Source of the DNA: Streptomyces glomeratus
GTDB lineage: Bacteria; Actinomycetota; Actinomycetes; Streptomycetales; Streptomycetaceae
Assembly: GCF_021462825.1 (NCBI RefSeq)
Contig: NZ_JAKEEB010000005.1
Span: 188,501 to 252,500 of the forward strand
Length of the DNA: 64,000 nucleotides
Direction: 5' to 3'
Made by a program: the position numbers and the translations under genes. Below the pieces are notes generated by a model, which ran no database searches, was not told the origin of the DNA, and saw only the letters and a list, made by a program, of their open reading frames with translations. Position 1 is the stretch's first letter, and each line of letters begins with the position of its first letter. This document shows, piece by piece, positions 1-7,580 of this stretch.

Positions 1-10
1 TCTCGTCCAT
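1..10 (-). CDS. 5' end of a divergent gene running off the window
   Basis: Read on the minus strand, ATG GAC GAG begins at position 10, preceded by a GAGAGGTGA-like ribosome binding site at about 14-24. Only three codons are inside the window, so nothing can be said of the product. Its position, divergent from the sigma-factor gene, means that the palindrome at 136-157 could act on both. The call rests only on a start codon with a plausible ribosome binding site. Confidence 0.3.
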
Positions 11-135
11 GCGATCACCTCTCGGGGCCCGCCCGTGGGGACGGCTGTCGTCTGAGGACAGCTGGTTTCCCGGGGCTGCCCATGCGCGCCTCGGGCCACG
101 GCCGTACCCCGCGCAGGCGCCGTAGCAGTCACACA

Positions 136-157
136 GGCGCTGTAGCCGTACAGCGCC
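136..157. promoter_or_regulatory. 22-bp inverted repeat, candidate operator
   Basis: Perfect arms GGCGCTGTA (136-144) and TACAGCGCC (149-157) flank a 4-bp centre. It lies about 100 bp upstream of the sigma-factor start and about 125 bp from the divergent start at position 10. An operator is the simplest reading; which protein binds it is unknown. The core CTGTA..TACAG is symmetric like many dimeric repressor sites. Confidence 0.45.
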
Positions 158-258
158 GCAGCGCCGCGCCGTAGGGCCGTCTCCCCACTCATCCGGACCG
201 TCCGCGTACTCGCGTGCCGCCGGTCCGGATCACGGATGACCGAGAAGGACACCAGGTG

Positions 259-945
259 ATGAACCCTGCCCTGCCCACCTCGCGCCGCACCGGCGACACG
301 TCGCGCCGCACGGGCGACACGTCGCGCCGTAGCGACGACACGACGGCGTCGGCCGACGAGTCGATCACCGCATGGGCGCTCGCTGCCCGCAGCGGTGACA
401 CGGACGCGGTCGAGCGGTTCGTGCGCGCCGTGCACCGCGACGTCCAGCGTTACGTCGCCCACCTCTGCGCCGACCCGCAGGCCGTGGACGACCTGGCGCA
501 GGACACGTTCCTGCGCGCGCTCGGCAGCCTGCACCGGTTCGAAGGGCGTTCCTCGGCGCGTGCCTGGCTGCTGTCCATCGCGCGCCGCGCGGTGATCGAC
601 AGCTATCGGTACGCCGCCGCAAGGCCCCGCCTGTCCGATGTACCGGACTGGCAGCTGGCCGTCGAACTGGCCCAGCCGAGCGGGCTGCCCGGCTTCGACG
701 ACGGGATCGCTCTGCTGGACCTGCTGGCCTCGCTGCCGGACGAGCGCCGGGAGGCGTTCATCCTCACCCAGATGGTCGGGCTGCCCTACGCGGAGGCCGC
801 CGAGGTCAGTGACTGCCCGGTCGGTACGGTGCGCTCCCGCGTGGCCCGTGCCCGGGCGACCCTGATGGACCTGCTGGAGGACGGGGGCACCTCCTCCGCG
901 CCTGAGGCGGTGGGGGAGGACAAGCCCGCCGCCATGGCGGCCTGA
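259..945 (+). CDS. ECF-type RNA polymerase sigma factor, SigC-like
   Basis: A 228-aa sigma-70 family factor of the ECF type that would direct RNA polymerase to a small regulon. Region 2 is at about residues 50-110 (QDTFLRALG, RSSARAWLLSIAR) and region 4 at about 155-205 (EAFILTQMVGLPYAEAA, CPVGTVRSRVARAR). These blocks closely resemble, from memory, mycobacterial SigC. ATG 259 was chosen over an upstream GTG at 214 because a GAAGGA site (244-249) precedes it. Residues 8-28 are a threefold 7-residue repeat (see the 21-bp repeat). No anti-sigma gene is adjacent. It heads the plus-strand run that ends in the isonitrile synthase, so it may control that cluster; this is inference. SigC is linked in mycobacteria to copper acquisition. 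Confidence 0.85.
   Translation: MNPALPTSRRTGDTSRRTGDTSRRSDDTTASADESITAWALAARSGDTDAVERFVRAVHRDVQRYVAHLCADPQAVDDLAQDTFLRALGSLHRFEGRSSARAWLLSIARRAVIDSYRYAAARPRLSDVPDWQLAVELAQPSGLPGFDDGIALLDLLASLPDERREAFILTQMVGLPYAEAAEVSDCPVGTVRSRVARARATLMDLLEDGGTSSAPEAVGEDKPAAMAA
280..342 (+). repeat. 21-bp coding tandem repeat, three copies
   Basis: Units at 280-300, 301-321 and 322-342 differ by a few bases and encode SRRTGDT, SRRTGDT and SRRSDDT near the N terminus of the sigma factor. The repeat length is a multiple of three, so copy-number change would keep the frame. It lies before region 2, so it is probably outside the structured part. Confidence 0.8.
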
Positions 946-1078
946 ACCGCTCTTCCGTAGGAGGCGCCGGTGCCGGCCCGCAAACGGCCGGCACCGAGGT
1001 CGTGACGCGAGGTCGTGACGCGAGGCGGCTCCCCGGCGGGTTCTCGGATCCCACCGCCGTGCCGGGAGTGGTTCTCCT

Positions 1079-1181
1079 GAGCCGGATTCCCAAGCCGGAT
1101 CCCCGAGCCGGATTCCCAAGCCGGATCCCCGAGCCGGATTCCCAAGCCGGATCCCCGAGCCGGATTCCCGAGCGGATTCCC
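1079..1181. repeat. 26-bp tandem repeat, about four copies, in the sigma-ABC intergenic region
   Basis: Each 26-bp unit is two related 13-mers (GAGCCGGATTCCC then AAGCCGGATCCCC). Copies start at 1079, 1105, 1131 and 1157, the last one imperfect. It occupies the 327-bp gap (946-1272) between the sigma factor and the lipoprotein gene; I see no gene in that gap. It could affect the leader of the ABC operon or be neutral satellite-like DNA. Confidence 0.85.
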
Positions 1182-1272
1182 AACAGGGCGGAACTCGACG
1201 GGGGTTCGGCCCGACTACTGGACCGGGTGACGGAGGTCGCCCGCGTACCGAGTGGATCCTGGGGAGTTTTCG

Positions 1273-2355
1273 ATGCGTTCTCGTATGTGGGGCGGCACGG
1301 CGGCGGTCGTGCTCGGCGGCCTGCTGGCGACGGGCTGCGGCAGCGGGCAGAAAGGCGCGACGGGCGAGAACGCGGGGGAGAGGGCCCGGAACGCAGCCTC
1401 CGGGGCCTACCCGGTGTCCGTGACCGACTGCATGGGTTCCAAGACCACCTTCTCCGCCGCGCCCGAGAAGATCGTCACGAGCAACGCCTCCGGCCTGGAG
1501 CTGCTGCTCCGCCTGGGCGCGGGTGCGAGGGTGGTCGGCACCGGGTTCCCGCCGGGCAGGGGCACGCTGCCCGGCGGGCTCGACGAGCAGGCGCGGAAGG
1601 TGCCGGTGCTCGGCCGGAGCGTGATCCCGAAGGAGAAGCTGCTCGGCTCCGGCGCCGACCTGTACATCGACACCTTCGCCTCCATGGGGGGCATGGGCGG
1701 CGCGGGGATGGGCGACGCCCCGACGCCGGACGAGTTCAAGGCGGCCGGGATCAAGCACATCTACCTGAAATCCACTGCCTGCGCGGCGCAGCGCACGAGC
1801 CCGGTGACCGATCTGTCCGCGGTCGAGGCCGACATCGTCTCTCTCGGCGCGGTCACCGGCACGAGCGCACGGGCGCAGAAACTCGTCGCGGGGATGAGGG
1901 AGAAGACGGACGCCGTCCGCAAGGCGGTCGGCGGCACGGCCGAGAGCGCGCGGCCGACGTACTTCTTCTTCGACTACGACGCCGGTACCAAGCAGCCCAC
2001 CGTCATCTGCAACCGCCAGATCGCCAACGCGGTCATCACCCTGGCCGGCGCCCGCAACGTCTTCGCCGACTGCGACGGCGACCATCAGCGGGCCGACTGG
2101 GAGGACGTGATCGCCAGGAACCCGGACTGGATCCAGCTCGGGGTGCGTGATCGGGGCAGTGGGCCGGCGAACAAGAAGGCGTTCGACGAAGCCGAGCGGT
2201 GGCTGAGGTCCAACGCGGCCACCAAGGGGCTGAAGGCGGTCCGGGAAGGCCGGTTCCTGCGCATCGGTTCCGAACCCACCACGATCGCGGGGGTCGAGAA
2301 CGCCGACACGGTCGAGCAGATCGCCAAGACCCTCTACCCGGGCAAGGTCGGCTAG
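1273..2355 (+). CDS. ABC transporter substrate-binding lipoprotein, FhuD/BtuF-like
   Basis: A 360-aa periplasmic-binding protein of the TroA/FhuD fold that would capture a metal chelate outside the membrane. The signal peptide ends in a lipobox (LLATGC, Cys22), so it is predicted to be lipid-anchored. The start is ATG 1273, seven bases after GGGGAG. The family motif region VTDCMGSKTTFSAAPEKIV opens the mature domain. An unusual Met/Gly-rich segment (SMGGMGGAGMGD, about residues 137-148) could contact copper or another soft metal, which is speculation. It is followed after 2 bp by a FecCD permease and then an ATPase, the standard operon of iron-siderophore or cobalamin importers. Here the downstream genes make an isonitrile, so a metal-isonitrile complex is a possible substrate. 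Confidence 0.85.
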   Translation: MRSRMWGGTAAVVLGGLLATGCGSGQKGATGENAGERARNAASGAYPVSVTDCMGSKTTFSAAPEKIVTSNASGLELLLRLGAGARVVGTGFPPGRGTLPGGLDEQARKVPVLGRSVIPKEKLLGSGADLYIDTFASMGGMGGAGMGDAPTPDEFKAAGIKHIYLKSTACAAQRTSPVTDLSAVEADIVSLGAVTGTSARAQKLVAGMREKTDAVRKAVGGTAESARPTYFFFDYDAGTKQPTVICNRQIANAVITLAGARNVFADCDGDHQRADWEDVIARNPDWIQLGVRDRGSGPANKKAFDEAERWLRSNAATKGLKAVREGRFLRIGSEPTTIAGVENADTVEQIAKTLYPGKVG

Positions 2356-2357
2356 TC

Positions 2358-3434
2358 GTGCCCTCCATCCTGGTGCGCCGCAGGTCCAAGGACGCCGCGG
2401 CGGAGGCGCGAAGCCTGCCGGCGGGGCGGTCGGCGGTCGTCCTGGGGGCCGCGCTGCTGGCCGTTCTGACGGCGGCCGTCGCCTGGGGCTCGACGTCGAT
2501 CCCGCCCGGCGAGGTATGGGGCGTGGTGTGGCGGAGGCTCTCCGGCGAGGCCCCCCGCCCCGGCACGGACGACCTGATCGTGTGGCAACTGCGCCTGCCC
2601 AGAGCCTTGTCGGCCGCACTGGTGGGCGCCGGACTCGGGGTCGTCGGTACGGCGGTGCAGGCGCTCGTGCGCAACCCGTTGGCCGACCCGTATCTGCTGG
2701 GCATCTCCAACGGCGCTTCTCTCGGCGCGGTCGCCGCGATCGTGCTCGGCCTCGGCGCGGGCGGCGGGCTCGGACTGGGCCTGTCGGGCGCGGCCTTCGC
2801 CGGGGCTCTGGCCACCTTCGCACTGGTGTGGGCGGTGGCGAGGCGCGGAGGAGGGTTCGCGCCGCTGCGGCTGGTGCTGGCCGGGGTCGCGATCGGCCAG
2901 TTCCTGTCCGGCTTCACCAGCTATCTGGTGCTGCAGGCCGGGGACGAGCAGCAGACCCACAGCGTCCTGTTCTGGCTCATGGGCAGCCTCATCGGGGCGA
3001 ACTGGCAGCTGCTGGCCGTACCCGCCGTCGCCGTACCGGCCGCCTTGCTCTGGCTCCAGGCGCGCGCCCGGGGCCTGAACGCCCTGCTGATGGGCGACGA
3101 GACGGCAGCCGGCCTCGGCATCGACGTCACTCGGCTGCGCCGCGAACTGTTCACCGTGACCAGCGTGGTGACCGGTGTCCTCGTCGCGGTCTCCGGGGCG
3201 ATCGCGTTCGTCGCCCTGATGGTGCCGCATGTCTGCCGCCTGGCCGTCGGCGGTGACCACCGGCGGCTCCTGCCCGTCTCGGCGCTGTTCGGGGCGGTGC
3301 TGCTGGTGACGGTCGACATCGTCTGCCGTACGGCGATGGACACACAGGAGCTCCCGGTGGGTGTGGTCACCTCGCTGCTGGGCGCTCCGGCCCTGCTGTA
3401 TCTGCTGGACAGGCGCCTGGGGAGCGGCAGTTGA
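2358..3434 (+). CDS. FecCD-family ABC transporter permease
   Basis: A 358-aa membrane permease of the BtuC/FecCD family. It has about nine or ten hydrophobic spans and the family block SLGAVAAIVLGL after LVRNPLADPYLLGISNG, which is typical for iron-chelate and cobalamin importers. It would form the homodimeric channel for the lipoprotein upstream and the ATPase downstream. Start GTG 2358 lies 2 bp after the lipoprotein stop, implying coupled translation; the open frame extends further upstream but through the lipoprotein gene. Substrate cannot be read from sequence. Confidence 0.9.
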   Translation: MPSILVRRRSKDAAAEARSLPAGRSAVVLGAALLAVLTAAVAWGSTSIPPGEVWGVVWRRLSGEAPRPGTDDLIVWQLRLPRALSAALVGAGLGVVGTAVQALVRNPLADPYLLGISNGASLGAVAAIVLGLGAGGGLGLGLSGAAFAGALATFALVWAVARRGGGFAPLRLVLAGVAIGQFLSGFTSYLVLQAGDEQQTHSVLFWLMGSLIGANWQLLAVPAVAVPAALLWLQARARGLNALLMGDETAAGLGIDVTRLRRELFTVTSVVTGVLVAVSGAIAFVALMVPHVCRLAVGGDHRRLLPVSALFGAVLLVTVDIVCRTAMDTQELPVGVVTSLLGAPALLYLLDRRLGSGS

Positions 3435-4258
3435 GAATCGACATCGAGGATCTGCACGTCGCGTACGCGGGCCGCACGGTCGTGGCGGGCGCGCATCTGG
3501 TGGCGGCCGAGGGGGAGATCACGGGGCTGGTCGGGCCCAACGGCAGCGGCAAGTCGACGCTGCTGCGCGCCGTCTACCGGCATCTGAGGCCCACGGCCGG
3601 GCGCGTCCTGCTGGCCGGCACCGACCTTCGCGAGCTGTCCCCGGTCCGGTCGGCCCGGCACGTGGCCGCGCTGCCGCAGGAGCGGGGCAGCGACTTCGAG
3701 CTGTCCGTTCGCGAGGTGGTCGCCATGGGCCGTACGCCCTACAAACGGGCGTTCGCCGGGGAGGACGCCGCCGACCGGGACATCGTCTCCAGGGCCTTGG
3801 CCGACGTCGGCATGGACGCGCACGCGGGGCGCAGGTTCACGGCGCTGTCCGGTGGCGAACGCCAACGCGTCCTGCTGGCCAGGGCCTTCGCCCAGGACCC
3901 GGACGTCCTCGTCCTGGACGAGCCGACCAACCATCTCGACATCCGCCACCAGGTCGACCTGCTGGCCCTGCTGCGCTCCCAGCGCCGCACCACTCTGGTG
4001 TCGCTGCACGATCTCAACGCCGCCGCCTCCGTGTGCGACCGGCTGCATGTCCTGCACGCCGGGGCCGTGGTCGCCTCGGGGCCTCCGCGCGACGTGCTCA
4101 CCCCCGAGCTGATGGCGGAGGTCTTCGGCGTCCGGGCGGTCGTGGTCGACCATCCCCTCACCGGCGACGCGCTGATCGCCTTCGACCACCGGGCACCGGC
4201 AAGCCCGCAGGCGCCGGTGTCCGGCAGCCGGCCGGCGACGGTCAGGTGCGTCAGGTGA
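3431..4258 (+). CDS. ABC transporter ATP-binding protein, FepC/BtuD-like
   Basis: A 275-aa nucleotide-binding subunit. Walker A is GPNGSGKST (about residues 36-44), the signature is LSGGERQRVLLARA, Walker B is VLVLDEP and the switch His follows in SLHD. It starts at TTG 3431, overlapping the permease stop (TTGA), so it is translationally coupled. It powers the importer formed with 1273-2355 and 2358-3434. Its own stop overlaps the MFS start (GTGA at 4255), tying import and export genes into one transcript. Confidence 0.9.
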   Translation: MRIDIEDLHVAYAGRTVVAGAHLVAAEGEITGLVGPNGSGKSTLLRAVYRHLRPTAGRVLLAGTDLRELSPVRSARHVAALPQERGSDFELSVREVVAMGRTPYKRAFAGEDAADRDIVSRALADVGMDAHAGRRFTALSGGERQRVLLARAFAQDPDVLVLDEPTNHLDIRHQVDLLALLRSQRRTTLVSLHDLNAAASVCDRLHVLHAGAVVASGPPRDVLTPELMAEVFGVRAVVVDHPLTGDALIAFDHRAPASPQAPVSGSRPATVRCVR

Positions 4259-5727
4259 CCGGGCGAGGGCCCGGTGCGGAACAGCCCGGTCACATACCCG
4301 TAGGCCGGGACCGGTGGCTGCCGGTGGCCGTGGCGGGTGTCCTGTCGTTCGTGGCCATGCTGGACATGAACATCGTCAACGTGGCGTTGGCGAACATCGC
4401 CGACGGTCTGCATGTGTCGGCGGCGACCGCGCAGTGGGCCGTGCTGGCTTACCAGCTTCCTTTGGTGGCACTGCTGTTTCCCGTGGGCCGCTGGCTGGAC
4501 GGCGTGGGAGCGCGCTCCGCCGTGGCGGCCGCGACCGCCGGTTTCGCCCTGTGCAGCGCCCTGGCGGCCGCCGCCCCCTGGGCGGCCTGGCTGATCGCCG
4601 CTCGTCTCACACAGGGTGTTTTCGGCGCGGTCCTGTTCGTACTGATGCCGGTGCTCGCGATCCGGTCCGTACGGCCGGAACTGCGAGGGCGGGCGATGAG
4701 CGTGCCCGCCACCCTGGGGCCCCTGGGCGCGGTGACCGGACCGGCCGTGGGCGGACTGCTGCTGGACCATGTCGGCTGGCGCGCCGTCTTCCTCCTCAAG
4801 ATCCCCCTCTGTGTGCTCGCCCTGGTCGTGGCATGGAGGGCGATGCCGCCAGACGGCCGACCGCGCCTGCCGGACCGGCGCTCACTGGTGGACGCGCTGC
4901 TGGTGGCCGGCGGCATGGCGGCGCTGCTGCTGACGCTGACCCTCGCCCCGGACGATCCGGGGTGGTGGGTGCTCACGCTCGCCGCGGTCCCGCCGCTGTG
5001 GTGGTGGCTGCGCGGCCCTGGCGGACGTCCGCTGACCGGCGTGCTGCGGGTCCCGGGCCTGGCCCGGGCACACGGGGCGGTCCTGGCCCTCGCGGCCGGC
5101 TTCGCCGCCCTGCACTATGTGATCGCTCTGCACCTCCAGCGCGACGACGGTGTCAGCGCCACCACAACCGGTCTGACCGTGCTCGCCTTCCCGCTCGGCA
5201 TGGGCCTGGCCGGACCGCTCGGCGGACGTCTCGCCGATCTCCCCCACGCTCGGCTCCCGACCCGCTGCCGACTTCGCTCGAGCGGGGGGACCCCCATGCG
5301 CGGGCGCACCCCCACCGGTGCCCGGCCGACGGCGGTGGCCGGCGCCATGCTCATGGCCGTCGGTCTGCTGCTTCTCGTTCCGCTGAACGGTGACTGGTCA
5401 CCGATGGATGTCGCCTGGCGGCTCGCCCTGGCCGGAGTCGGCATGGGACTGAACGGCGGCCCGACCCAGGCCCTGATCATGGGTGCCGCCCCGCCGGAGC
5501 GCACAGCGACCGCCGGATCGACCATCCAGCTCGCCCGCGGCCTCGGCTTCACCCTCGGCCCGGCCCTGGCCACCGCCGCCTGGAGCCTCGCCGGACCCCG
5601 CCATGGCGTCCACGCGGGGCTCTGCCTGGCCGCCGTCGTCGGCAGTCTCGCCGTACCCCTGCTCCTCCTGCCCGGCCGGCGGAACGCCGCCGTGGCGCAG
5701 CAGACCGCCGACACCGCCTCCCCCTGA
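4255..5727 (+). CDS. MFS drug-resistance-type exporter
   Basis: A 490-aa major facilitator protein of the 14-span DHA2/EmrB type. It has the N-terminal motif LDMNIVNVALANIA, then AYQLPLVALLFPVGRWLDGVGAR (motif A) and LGPLGAVTGPAVGGLLLD (motif C). The GTG start at 4255 overlaps the ATPase stop; a long upstream in-frame extension is not credible. Residues encoded by 5239-5297 (HARLPTRCRLRSSGGTPM) come from a palindromic Streptomyces repeat inserted in frame in a loop (see that feature). Position between importer and biosynthetic enzymes suggests it exports the cluster product, as self-resistance or secretion. Confidence 0.85.
   Translation: MTGRGPGAEQPGHIPVGRDRWLPVAVAGVLSFVAMLDMNIVNVALANIADGLHVSAATAQWAVLAYQLPLVALLFPVGRWLDGVGARSAVAAATAGFALCSALAAAAPWAAWLIAARLTQGVFGAVLFVLMPVLAIRSVRPELRGRAMSVPATLGPLGAVTGPAVGGLLLDHVGWRAVFLLKIPLCVLALVVAWRAMPPDGRPRLPDRRSLVDALLVAGGMAALLLTLTLAPDDPGWWVLTLAAVPPLWWWLRGPGGRPLTGVLRVPGLARAHGAVLALAAGFAALHYVIALHLQRDDGVSATTTGLTVLAFPLGMGLAGPLGGRLADLPHARLPTRCRLRSSGGTPMRGRTPTGARPTAVAGAMLMAVGLLLLVPLNGDWSPMDVAWRLALAGVGMGLNGGPTQALIMGAAPPERTATAGSTIQLARGLGFTLGPALATAAWSLAGPRHGVHAGLCLAAVVGSLAVPLLLLPGRRNAAVAQQTADTASP
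5239..5297 (+). repeat. Streptomyces palindromic interspersed repeat inside the MFS gene
   Basis: The segment begins CTCCCCCACGCTCGG and ends CGAGCGGGGGGACCCCCAT, a form seen again and again between genes in Streptomyces genomes (from memory). Its arms CGCTCG and CGAGCG pair. Here it sits inside the coding sequence and is read through without a stop, adding an Arg/Pro-rich loop to the transporter. Confidence 0.7.
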
Positions 5728-5740
5728 CCCAGGAGTCCCC

Positions 5741-7567
5741 ATGTGCGGAATCACCGGCTGGGCGTCCTTCCACCTCGACGCCCGTACCCAGGCCCCGGTC
5801 ATCGAGGCCATGACCGACACCCTCACCCCACGAGGCCCCGACACCGGGGGCGTCTGGCTCGGGGAGCGCGCCGCGATCGGCCATCGCCGCCTGGCCGTCA
5901 TCGACCCGGCCGGCGGCGTGCAGCCGATGACGGACCGGCCGCAGCGGCCGGACCTCGTGCTCACCTACAGCGGCGAGGTCTACAACCATCACGAACTCCG
6001 GTCCCGGCTGCGCGGCCTCGGCCACGAGTTCCGCACCCGCAGCGACACCGAGGTCGTACTGCGCGCGTACGCCGAGTGGGGCGAGGACGTCGCCCGTCAT
6101 CTGGAGGGCATGTTCGCCTTCGCCGTCTGGGACGAGCGCGCCCAGCGGCTGGTGCTGGTCCGCGACCGGCTCGGTGTCAAACCCCTGTTCTGGTCCGCCG
6201 TCGACGGCGGTCTGGCCTTCGGCTCCGAGCCGAAGGCCCTCTTCGCCCACCCGGAGATCAGGCCCCGGGTGGACGCGGACGGGCTGCGGGAGGCGTACAG
6301 CCTGCTGTTCAACACAGGTCCGACGGTCTGGTCCGGGGTACGCGAGGTCGAGCCCGGCGGGCTGCTGGTGCTGGACCGGGACGGCATCCGTGAACGCCGC
6401 TACTGGCAGCTGGAGGCCGGCGCCCACACGGACGACCGGGAGACGACCGTGGAGCGGATCCGGCAGCTGGTCGGCGCAGCGGCCCGCAGCCAACTGGAGG
6501 CCGACGTCCCCCTGTGCAGCCTGCTGTCCGGAGGCATCGACTCCACCGTCCTGACGGCCCTGCTCGCCGACGAGCTCCGGCAGCGCGAGGGTCCGGGCGC
6601 CCGTCTCCGCTCCTACGCAGTCGACTACAGCGATCAGGCCGAACAGTTCACCGGCGACGTCCTGCGCACCGGACACGACACCCCGTACGCCGCCGAGGCC
6701 GGTGCCTTCATCGGCACCGACCACAGCACCGTCGTCCTCGACCCGCGCGCCCTGCTCGACCCCGAGCACCGCACGGCCGTCGTCGTGGCTCGCGACTCGC
6801 CGATCGGCGTCGGCGACATGGACACCTCGCTGTATCTCCTCTTCGGTGAGATACGCCGGCACTCCACCGTCGCCCTGTCCGGCGAGGCCGCCGACGAGGT
6901 GTTCGGCGGCTACCCCTGGTTCCACAGCCCGCAGGCGCTCGCCGCCCGGACCTTCCCCTGGCTACTCGTCACCGGCGACGAGGCCGCCATGCCGCTGAAC
7001 CCCGAACTGGACCTGCGCATCGGCGAGTTCCGCGACGACACCTACCGCAGTGCCCTGGCCGCGGTCCCGCACCCGGACGACGAGAGTCCCGCCGAACACC
7101 GGCAGCGCGAGATGCAGCATCTGTCCCTGACCCGCTGGCTGCGCCAACTCCTGCACCGCAAGGACCGGTTGAGCATGGCCCAGGGACTGGAGGTCCGAGT
7201 CCCCTACTGCGACCACCGCCTCGTCGAGTACGCCTTCACCACGCCCTGGGCACTGAAGAGCTTCGACGGCCGTGAGAAGAGCCTGCTGCGCGCGGCGGGC
7301 GCCGGTCTTGCCCCCGACTCGGTGCTGTACCGCCCCAAGAACCACTACCCGGCCACCCATCACCCGGACTACAACCGCGGCCTTCAGGCCATGGCCCGAG
7401 ACGCGCTGGCCACCGAACAGGTCCGCGCACTGGCCGACGAGACCCGTATCAAGCCCTGCCTCGACAGCCCGCCCGACCGGCTGGAGTGGGGACACCGCCT
7501 GCGCCTCGAACGCGTCGTCGACCTCGCCCTGTGGCTGGACCACCACCAGCCCGAACTCGCCCTCTGA
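5741..7567 (+). CDS. Asparagine-synthase-like glutamine amidotransferase
   Basis: A 608-aa class B asparagine synthetase-type protein that uses glutamine and ATP to convert a carboxylate into an amide. The N-terminal Ntn glutaminase begins MCGITGW, with Cys2 as nucleophile. The C-terminal synthetase has the PP-loop SGGIDST (residues 263-269) and SGEAADEVFGGY. It starts 13 bp after the MFS stop. In natural-product clusters such enzymes often amidate a non-aspartate carboxylic acid. Next to an isonitrile synthase, whose product keeps a carboxylate, it could make the primary amide. True asparagine biosynthesis cannot be excluded from sequence. Confidence 0.9.
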   Translation: MCGITGWASFHLDARTQAPVIEAMTDTLTPRGPDTGGVWLGERAAIGHRRLAVIDPAGGVQPMTDRPQRPDLVLTYSGEVYNHHELRSRLRGLGHEFRTRSDTEVVLRAYAEWGEDVARHLEGMFAFAVWDERAQRLVLVRDRLGVKPLFWSAVDGGLAFGSEPKALFAHPEIRPRVDADGLREAYSLLFNTGPTVWSGVREVEPGGLLVLDRDGIRERRYWQLEAGAHTDDRETTVERIRQLVGAAARSQLEADVPLCSLLSGGIDSTVLTALLADELRQREGPGARLRSYAVDYSDQAEQFTGDVLRTGHDTPYAAEAGAFIGTDHSTVVLDPRALLDPEHRTAVVVARDSPIGVGDMDTSLYLLFGEIRRHSTVALSGEAADEVFGGYPWFHSPQALAARTFPWLLVTGDEAAMPLNPELDLRIGEFRDDTYRSALAAVPHPDDESPAEHRQREMQHLSLTRWLRQLLHRKDRLSMAQGLEVRVPYCDHRLVEYAFTTPWALKSFDGREKSLLRAAGAGLAPDSVLYRPKNHYPATHHPDYNRGLQAMARDALATEQVRALADETRIKPCLDSPPDRLEWGHRLRLERVVDLALWLDHHQPELAL

Positions 7568-7580
7568 AGGAGGCTCGTTC

